A program made the position numbers and the translations under genes. A DNA stretch of 9,685 nt, from positions 1 to 9,685 of the forward strand of contig CANCXY010000124.1 of assembly GCA_947381875.1 (NCBI GenBank), read 5' to 3'. Positions 5,703 to 9,685 of the stretch are shown piece by piece. Under the pieces are notes generated by a model. The model did no database searches. It saw only the letters and a list, made by a program, of their open reading frames with translations, and was not told the DNA's origin. Every line of letters starts with the position of its first letter. Position 1 is the first letter of the stretch. Source of the stretch: an uncultured Clostridia bacterium. Lineage in GTDB: Bacteria > Bacillota > Clostridia > Oscillospirales > Ruminococcaceae.

Positions 5703-6176
5703 TCAATTCTGTATCACTTTATAGCCGCTTATATTATCTCCGGTAATGGTAAAAGAGTACGTCTCTCCAAAATGTGCTTCAAAGGAAATCTCCTCTAAAT
5801 ATTTTGTAAGTTCCTCTGGATATATGTTTTCATAATTGGGGGTTATATATTCTGTTATGATCCGAAATCGTATAGACAAATCTACTGTATCCGAAGAACA
5901 TTGCAGCGTTTCCTTATTCCAGACATTGATCAGCCGTTCATCATGTTTTATCAACGATTTATCCGCGTTGGACATGCCCCCGCTCTGGTTGGTGCCGTTT
6001 GCGCTGTAATCAAACACCAGTAAGCCAATATCTTCTTTGGTGTCTAATTGTATATACAGTGCAATTTCATCATCAGCGGGTATATAGTCGCTGGATATTA
6101 TCTGTTTGTATAATACGAAGCCTGTCCCCAGTACAAGCACTATTGCAATCACTGCCCAAATTCTTTTTTTATTCAT
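5703..6176 (-). CDS. Hypothetical membrane-anchored extracellular protein
   Basis: The product is 157 residues. An N-terminal KKR followed by a hydrophobic segment (residues 6-23, IWAVIAIVLVLGTGFVLY) acts as a signal anchor; there is no lipobox cysteine. The remainder is acidic and hydrophilic (IPADDEIALYIQLDTKEDIG, YSANGTNQSGGMSNADKS, EELTKYLEEISFEAHFGETY) and alternates like beta strands, so it should lie outside the membrane. I recognise no domain. GGGGAG lies ~11 bases upstream of the ATG. The gene is visibly more AT-rich than the HIT and kdu genes beside it, suggesting separate ancestry. It converges on the blaI operon across the palindrome at 5654-5686. Confidence 0.7.
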   Translation of the reverse strand: MNKKRIWAVIAIVLVLGTGFVLYKQIISSDYIPADDEIALYIQLDTKEDIGLLVFDYSANGTNQSGGMSNADKSLIKHDERLINVWNKETLQCSSDTVDLSIRFRIITEYITPNYENIYPEELTKYLEEISFEAHFGETYSFTITGDNISGYKVIQN

Positions 6177-6201
6177 TTTAGAAAATTCTCCCCTATATAT
6201 T

Positions 6202-6235
6202 AAGGTGTCTCAACCACCTGGTCGAGACACCTTTT
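6202..6235. terminator. Hairpin between the HIT gene and the hypothetical gene
   Basis: AAGGTGTCTC (6202-6211) pairs perfectly with GAGACACCTT (6224-6233); the 12-base loop holds a further ACCACCTGGT inverted repeat. Plus-strand reading ends in CTTTTCC; minus-strand reading ends in CCTTAATATATA. Both neighbours are minus-strand, so it most likely terminates the HIT transcript or attenuates entry into the 5703-6176 gene. The weak T-run makes the exact role uncertain. Confidence 0.55.
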
Positions 6236-6295
6236 CCGGGTCCTGTATGACTGTATATTGATTGAACGCTGATTTTTTCCGCTGCCGCGCCGTAT

Positions 6296-6724
6296 TTACA
6301 GCGCCGCCTTGATCTTCTCGATCATGGCCTTGTATTCATCCTCGGACAGGAATTTCTGCTTCGGGTTCATCGCGAACACGCCGCCCCATTCCGCTTCGTC
6401 CTTATATTTCGGCACCAGATGGAAATGCAGGTGGCACCCGGTATCGCCATACGCGCCATAGTTCACCTTATCCGGCCCAAACGCGGCGTGGATGGCTTTT
6501 GCCGCCTGGGCCACGTCGGCGAAAAAGGCGTCGCGTTGCTCGTCGCTGATGTTGACAAGCTCGCTCACATGGTCGTTATAGGCCACGATGCAGCGGCCCG
6601 GATGGCTCTGCTCCTTGAACAGGATCAGGCTGCTGACGCGCAGCGGACAGATGAAGATGCCGAAATCATCCAGCAGCTCCGGTTTTTCTTCCCGCATGCA
6701 ATAGGCGCAGTTCTGGTCTTTCAT
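6296..6724 (-). CDS. HIT-family protein (nucleotide hydrolase/transferase)
   Basis: The product is a soluble protein of 142 residues, normal for the family. The histidine triad is HLHFH (His98, His100, His102) inside NYGAYGDTGCHLHFHLVPKY (88-107), the hallmark of HIT enzymes, with His100 expected to be the nucleophile. An N-terminal CAYC pair (Cys6, Cys9) suggests a structural metal site, as in several bacterial HIT proteins. Family members hydrolyse dinucleoside polyphosphates or adenosine phosphoramidates; the exact substrate cannot be read here. The start at 6724 is preferred over the upstream ATG at 6763 because AAAGGAG lies 8 bases before it. It lies 188 bases downstream of the kduD-type gene on the same strand, separated by two palindromes, so co-transcription is uncertain. 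Confidence 0.9.
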   Translation of the reverse strand: MKDQNCAYCMREEKPELLDDFGIFICPLRVSSLILFKEQSHPGRCIVAYNDHVSELVNISDEQRDAFFADVAQAAKAIHAAFGPDKVNYGAYGDTGCHLHFHLVPKYKDEAEWGGVFAMNPKQKFLSEDEYKAMIEKIKAAL

Positions 6725-6749
6725 AATATTGGCTCCTTTCCAGTTTCGC

Positions 6750-6780
6750 ACAGTCCCCCGCACGCGGGGCGGGAGACTGT
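6750..6780. repeat. Imperfect palindrome upstream of the HIT gene
   Basis: ACAGTCCCCCGC (6750-6761) pairs with GCGGGAGACTGT (6769-6780) with one mismatch in 12. It lies in the leader region of the HIT gene, ~10 bases upstream of its Shine-Dalgarno, and is a divergent member of the CCCCGC/GCGGGG palindrome family seen from 5654 to 8803. Confidence 0.6.
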
Positions 6781-6837
6781 ACGGAAAATATCTCTATGGT
6801 CTGGACACGCCCGGAGATGTCTCATGCGGATTGTTTT

Positions 6838-6870
6838 CGTGTATTTCCCCGCCCTGCGGGGAAATACACG
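6838..6870. repeat. Perfect palindrome downstream of the kduD-type gene
   Basis: CGTGTATTTCCCCGC (6838-6852) pairs with GCGGGGAAATACACG (6856-6870), a perfect 15-base stem with loop CCT. It lies 43 bases past the kduD-type stop codon, where it could shape the mRNA 3' end. No T-run follows on the minus strand. Confidence 0.75.
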
Positions 6871-6912
6871 GCAATAACTCCGCGATGCGGACACTCCCGC
6901 ACGCCCCATGCC

Positions 6913-7707
6913 TTACGGCTGTTTGCCGATATAGGCGAGGATGCCGCCGTCAACGTACAGGATATGGCCGTTGACGAAATCGGACGCGGACGAGGCGAGG
7001 AACACAGCCGGGCCACCCAGGTCAGACGCTTCGCCCCAGCGGTTCGCGGGCGTCTTTGCCAGGATGAATTGGTCGAACGGATGGCGGCTGCCGTCGGGCT
7101 GGATTTCGCGCAGCGGGGCCGTCTGCGGCGTGGCGATATAGCCCGGACCAATGCCGTTGCACTGGATGTTGTACTGGCCGTACTCGCTGGCGATATTCTT
7201 TGTCAGCATCTTCAGGCCGCCCTTTGCCGCGGCGTAGGCGGATACCGTCTCGCGGCCCAGTTCGCTCATCATGGAGCAGATATTGATGATCTTGCCGCCG
7301 CCCTTTTTAATCATGCTGGGGATCACGGCCTTTGCTACAATAAACGGCCCGTTCAGGTCGATGTCGATCACCTGGCGGAACTGTTCAGCCGTCATTTCCA
7401 GCATGGGAATACGCTTGATGATGCCCGCGTTGTTGACAAGGATATCGATCACGCCGACTTCGGCCTCGACTTTCGCGACCAACGCATTTACAGCGGCCTC
7501 GTCCGTCACATCGCACACATAGCCGTGCGCCTTGATGCCCTTTTCCTCATAGGCGGCAAGGCCCTTGTCGACCAGTTCCTGCTTGATGTCGTTGAATACG
7601 ATGGTCGCGCCCGCCTCGGCGAAGGCGTTCGCGATGGCAAAGCCGATGCCATAGGAAGCGCCCGTGACAAGCGCGACCTTCCCTGTGAGATCAAATGCGT
7701 TTTTCAT
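6913..7707 (-). CDS. kduD: KduD-type short-chain dehydrogenase (2-dehydro-3-deoxy-D-gluconate 5-dehydrogenase / gluconate 5-dehydrogenase family)
   Basis: The product is 264 residues of a classical SDR: TGASYGIG nucleotide loop (15-22), NNAG (92-95), Asn119, Ser145 and the catalytic YAAAK (Tyr158, Lys162). The C-terminal YVDGGILAYIGKQP is typical of the branch usually annotated gluconate 5-dehydrogenase. With kduI directly upstream, the likely job is NAD(P)H-linked reduction of 3-deoxy-D-glycero-2,5-hexodiulosonate to 2-keto-3-deoxygluconate in uronate catabolism. It is ~10 residues longer than the common 253-residue KduD, so gluconate/5-ketogluconate activity remains possible. The start at 7707 follows GAGGAG by nine bases; the longer in-frame ORF to 7848 only translates the intergenic palindromes. 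It is probably co-transcribed with kduI across a 147-base gap filled by three hairpins. Confidence 0.88.
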   Translation of the reverse strand: MKNAFDLTGKVALVTGASYGIGFAIANAFAEAGATIVFNDIKQELVDKGLAAYEEKGIKAHGYVCDVTDEAAVNALVAKVEAEVGVIDILVNNAGIIKRIPMLEMTAEQFRQVIDIDLNGPFIVAKAVIPSMIKKGGGKIINICSMMSELGRETVSAYAAAKGGLKMLTKNIASEYGQYNIQCNGIGPGYIATPQTAPLREIQPDGSRHPFDQFILAKTPANRWGEASDLGGPAVFLASSASDFVNGHILYVDGGILAYIGKQP

Positions 7708-7729
7708 GTGTACCGTCTCCTCTCTTTTT

Positions 7730-7760
7730 CCATTTCCCCGCCCAAAGGGCGGGGAAATGG
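7730..7760. repeat. Palindrome 1 of 3 between kduI and kduD
   Basis: CCATTTCCCCGCCC (7730-7743) pairs perfectly with GGGCGGGGAAATGG (7747-7760), loop AAA. Its base lies only ~8 bases upstream of the kduD Shine-Dalgarno, so it would fold in the mRNA next to the start site. Confidence 0.8.
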
Positions 7761-7850
7761 TATCTCTTTTTTCCGTTTTCCCGCCCGGAGGGGCGAGGAA
7801 ACAATATCTCTTTTTTCCGTTTCCCCGCCCGAAGGGGCGGGGAAACAATA
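7761..7850. repeat. Tandem ~44-base repeat carrying palindromes 2 and 3 between kduI and kduD
   Basis: TATCTCTTTTTTCCG occurs identically at 7761-7775 and 7805-7819, each followed by a palindrome. Palindrome 2 (7775-7802) is GTTTTCCCGCCC with GGGCGAGGAAAC, one mismatch and one wobble. Palindrome 3 (7819-7846) is GTTTCCCCGCCC with GGGCGGGGAAAC, perfect, loop GAAG. The repeat ends just before the kduI stop codon. Tandem duplication of one unit is the simplest origin. Confidence 0.8.
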
Positions 7851-7854
7851 ACCT

Positions 7855-8691
7855 TTACAGCAGTTCGTTTGTGGGAATGCCGTCCATGTCGTCGAAGTCC
7901 TGGTTCTCGCCGCACATGCCCCAGATAAACGTGTAGTTGCTGGTGCCCACGCCGCTGTGGATGGACCAGCTCGGCGAGATGACCGCTTCCTCGTTGTGCA
8001 TCACGATATGGCGTGTCTCCTTGCCCTGTCCCATCATATGGAACACGGCCTGGTCCGGCTCTACCTCGAAATACATATATACTTCCATGCGGCGCTCGTG
8101 GGTGTGGCTGGGCATGGTGTTCCATACGTTGCCCTTCAACAGCGCCGTCATGCCCATGCTCAGCTGGCAGCTCTCGCACACCGCCGGATGGATGTACTGG
8201 CGCAAAATACGCTCGTTGACCGTCTCCTGTGCGCCAAGGTGGTTATAGCGCGCCTTGTCCATCGGGATCAGCACCGTGGGGCAGGTGCGGTGCGCGGGGG
8301 AGGAATTGACATAGAATTTGGCGGGGTTCGCCTTGTCGTCGGAGCGGAAGATCAGCTCCTTCGCGCCCATGCCTACATAGATGCCATCCTTTGTGCCCAC
8401 CTTGTACTCTGTGCCGTCCACCGTCAGCGTGCCGGGGCCGCCAATATTGATCGCGCCCAGTTCGCGGCGCGCGAGGAAATACGGCGCGGCCAGCTCTTTG
8501 CAGCTCTCCAGTTTCAGCTCGCCCTCCACCGGCATCACGCCGCCCGCGATGATGCGGTCCTGATGGGAATATGTCAGGCATATCTCATCCGGCTCAAACA
8601 GCGTCGCGATATGGTAGTGGCGGCGGAGCTGCTCGGTGTCATAATGCTTCGAGTCCTCCGGGTGATTGGCGTAGCGTACATCAAATTTCAT
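7855..8691 (-). CDS. kduI: 5-keto-4-deoxyuronate isomerase (4-deoxy-L-threo-5-hexosulose-uronate ketol-isomerase)
   Basis: The product is 278 residues, the length of characterised KduI. It isomerises 5-keto-4-deoxyuronate, released from pectin or other unsaturated uronides, to 3-deoxy-D-glycero-2,5-hexodiulosonate in the cytoplasm. The zinc site is intact: His196 and His198 in PSHTHERRMEVYMYF, Glu203 in the same segment, and His245 in WSIHSGVGTSNYTFIWGM. The N-terminus (VRYANHPEDSKHYDTEQLRR) is also characteristic. The start at 8691 follows GAGG by 10 bases; an ATG two codons earlier (8697) leaves only four bases and is less likely. The AraC-type gene lies 309 bases upstream and the KduD-type gene 147 bases downstream, on the same strand. 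Further KDG-degrading genes (kdgK, kdgA) are not in the window. Confidence 0.95.
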   Translation of the reverse strand: MKFDVRYANHPEDSKHYDTEQLRRHYHIATLFEPDEICLTYSHQDRIIAGGVMPVEGELKLESCKELAAPYFLARRELGAINIGGPGTLTVDGTEYKVGTKDGIYVGMGAKELIFRSDDKANPAKFYVNSSPAHRTCPTVLIPMDKARYNHLGAQETVNERILRQYIHPAVCESCQLSMGMTALLKGNVWNTMPSHTHERRMEVYMYFEVEPDQAVFHMMGQGKETRHIVMHNEEAVISPSWSIHSGVGTSNYTFIWGMCGENQDFDDMDGIPTNELL

Positions 8692-8715
8692 TTGCATCCA
8701 ACCTCGATTCGTAAA

Positions 8716-8737
8716 TTCTGCCCTTTCCGGGCGGGAA
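8716..8737. repeat. Degenerate palindrome in the kduI leader
   Basis: TTCTGCCC (8716-8723) pairs with GGGCGGGAA (8729-8737) with two wobble pairs, a weaker copy of the CCCGCCC/GGGCGGG family. It lies 25-46 bases before the kduI start. Confidence 0.4.
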
Positions 8738-8772
8738 AATTGGGCGCGTCCAAACCGCAGAAACATTTTCAA

Positions 8773-8803
8773 TCTATTCCCCGCCCTGCGGGCGGGGAAT
8801 AGA
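8773..8803. repeat. Perfect palindrome in the kduI leader
   Basis: TCTATTCCCCGCCC (8773-8786) pairs perfectly with GGGCGGGGAATAGA (8790-8803), 14 bases, loop TGC. It would form in the 5' untranslated region of kduI mRNA if transcription starts near 8847. Confidence 0.8.
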
Positions 8804-8810
8804 CAACGCT

Positions 8811-8859
8811 CTGGAAAATTTGTAATTTTCACCAGTTTTGGCCTCTATTGGGTATTATA
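8811..8859 (-). promoter_or_regulatory. Candidate kduI promoter with adjacent inverted repeat
   Basis: On the minus strand a perfect TATAAT is the complement of 8854-8859. At 17-base spacing the -35 box would be TGGCTT, poor, as is common for activator-dependent promoters. Just downstream the inverted repeat CTGGAAAATT (8811-8820) / AATTTTCACCAG (8824-8835) has perfect inner arms GAAAATT-TGT-AATTTTC and could be an operator. Leader length to the kduI start would be about 155 bases. Confidence 0.5.
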
Positions 8860-8944
8860 ACCCGCCAAAAAGAATAAAGCCATATCTTTTTCGATTTTGC
8901 TTATTCACAAAACGGACTTTTTTCCGCGCCCGTTCAAACGGTCC

Positions 8945-8974
8945 GCCGCGCCCTTTGTGCGGAAAAGGCGCGGC
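8945..8974. repeat. Inverted repeat between the AraC-type gene and kduI
   Basis: GCCGCGCC (8945-8952) and GGCGCGGC (8967-8974) pair perfectly across a 14-base loop; TTTTCCGC and GCGGAAAA in the same stretch offer an alternative fold. It lies 26 bases after the AraC-type stop and could end that transcript. No convincing T-run follows. Confidence 0.4.
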
Positions 8975-9000
8975 AGAACGCCACGCCATGACAGGAAAAT

Positions 9001-9638
9001 TCAGACATCCTTTTCTTCCTCTCCCGTCCCATCCTGTACATGCAGGGTTTTATCCCGGCCAAAGGCGGAAGGGGAAACGCCATAGTTCTTTTTGAACACA
9101 CGCGAAAAATACAGCGCGTTCGCGTAGCCGCACTGGCTGGCTACTTCGCTCATTGTATACTCGCCCGCCTGCATCACGCGCAAAAGTACCTCGGCTTTTT
9201 TCATGCGCAGGCGCGTCATATATTCCAGCGGCGTGACGCCTGACTCCTGCCGGAACAGTCTGCGCAGGTAGTCGTAGTGGAACGGCATCCGGCGCATGGC
9301 CTCATCCAACGCAAAATCCGGGTCCGCGTAGTTCTGGCGGATAGTGTCGCGCAGGTCGGCCACCGGCTGCGAAAATTCGCGCTGGCCACGGTATACCACC
9401 ATGTAGCTCGCGATCAATTCCCCCAGCGCGGAGAGGACAAGCTCGTGCTTTTTGATATCGGACAGGTAATAGAATTTGGCCTCGGTGAAAGCAATGCGCA
9501 TGTGGCCCTCGGCGTCGTCGTCCACTAAGAACGCGCTGCGGAACGGGAACGCGGGGTCGGCCATGGTGACATGGATATTGGTGAACCCCTCGCGGCTGGA
9601 ATTTTTGTGGTGTTCCCTGGGCGGGATAGCGACGGCCT
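9001..9638 (-). CDS. AraC-family transcriptional regulator, N-terminus missing at contig end
   Basis: At least 211 residues are encoded, and the 5' end lies beyond the contig. Two helix-turn-helix units make up the C-terminal AraC domain: FALDEAMRRMPFHYDYLRRL with a GVTPLEYMTRLRMKKAEVLL end, and MSEVASQCGYANALYFSRVF with GVSPSAFGRD. The upstream part (IPPREHHKNSSREGFTNIHV, then AFLVDDDAEGHMRIAF) is the end of a sugar-binding cupin-like sensor region and reads in frame past the ATG at 9564, so that ATG is not the true start. The apparent stop at 9637-9639 is created by the junction with adapter sequence. Placed immediately upstream of kduI-kduD on the same strand, it is the likely activator of uronate catabolism; ligand and site are inferred. 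Confidence 0.9.
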
Positions 9639-9685
9639 AGATCGGAAGAGCGTCGTGTAGGGAAAGAGTGTTGCGAGACGTGGGG
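9639..9685. other. Illumina TruSeq adapter plus index at the contig end (artefact)
   Basis: From 9639 the sequence begins AGATCGGAAGAGCGTCGTGT and continues to 9671 as the reverse complement of the standard 33-base TruSeq universal adapter end. The next eight bases, TGCGAGAC (9672-9679), sit where an i5 index would be, and GTG (9680-9682) begins the following P5 part before a G-run typical of signal loss in two-colour sequencing. These bases are not genomic. Confidence 0.96.

Noticed and set aside
7730..7850. Possible CRISPR array, because of three spaced repeats
   Set aside because: Repeat and intervening parts are both nearly the same in the copies, there are no unique spacers, and no cas gene is present.
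6796..7851. 351-codon plus-strand ORF opposite the KduD-type gene
   Set aside because: It is antisense to a clear SDR gene, has no ribosome binding site, and extends into the intergenic palindromes.
7957..8802. 281-codon plus-strand ORF opposite kduI
   Set aside because: Antisense shadow of kduI, no recognisable domain, no Shine-Dalgarno.
8692..8832. N-terminal extension of kduI to an ATG at 8832
   Set aside because: The extra residues only translate the leader palindromes; the conserved KduI start and ribosome binding site place translation at 8691.

Overview
The window looks like one complete assembly contig from a GC-rich gut-type Firmicute, most likely a Clostridia member close to Oscillospiraceae/Ruminococcaceae. 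The reasons are strong AGGAGG-type ribosome binding sites before almost every gene, a BlaI/BlaR1 pair, a remnant of an Rpn-type (PD-(D/E)XK) transposase-nuclease, a small Arc-like ribbon-helix-helix protein, and GC-rich palindromes between genes. The taxonomy is inference. The last ~47 bases are Illumina adapter and index sequence, not genome.

Layout. 1-66: two back-to-back hairpins. 67-996 (-): a protein with one recognisable but degenerate GGDEF domain and a possible second one. 1033-1107: divergent promoters, the right-hand one driving a tRNA-Thr(CGU) at 1155-1230 that ends at an intrinsic terminator. 1320-1919 (+): a uridine-kinase-like P-loop kinase. About 1960-2660: an AT-richer, decayed stretch with a promoter, a short probably frameshifted ORF, a truncated and frameshifted Rpn-type remnant, and a strong terminator. 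2667-2843 (+): an orphan ribbon-helix-helix regulator with a candidate operator. 2981-5625 (+): a three-gene operon of BlaI repressor, BlaR1-like M56 metalloprotease receptor and a two-helix membrane protein, with a consensus-like promoter and two clear copies of a CTCTAA-N4-TTAGA operator. 5703-6176 (-): an AT-rich, membrane-anchored protein of unknown function. 6296-6724 (-): a HIT-family hydrolase/transferase. 6913-9638 (-): an AraC-type regulator cut by the contig end, then KduI and a KduD-type dehydrogenase.

How the genes fit together. KduI and the KduD-type SDR catalyse two consecutive steps turning 5-keto-4-deoxyuronate, from pectin or other unsaturated uronides, into 2-keto-3-deoxygluconate; the AraC-type protein just upstream is the obvious candidate activator. 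BlaI/BlaR1 form a membrane-to-DNA proteolytic relay, but this BlaR1 has no visible penicillin-binding sensor and no beta-lactamase lies beside it, so the signal and the output are unknown. The most unusual structure is a family of about eight palindromes with core CCCCGCCC-N3/4-GGGCGGGG between 5654 and 8803. Their outer stem bases differ from copy to copy yet stay complementary, and three sit in tandem between kduI and kduD.
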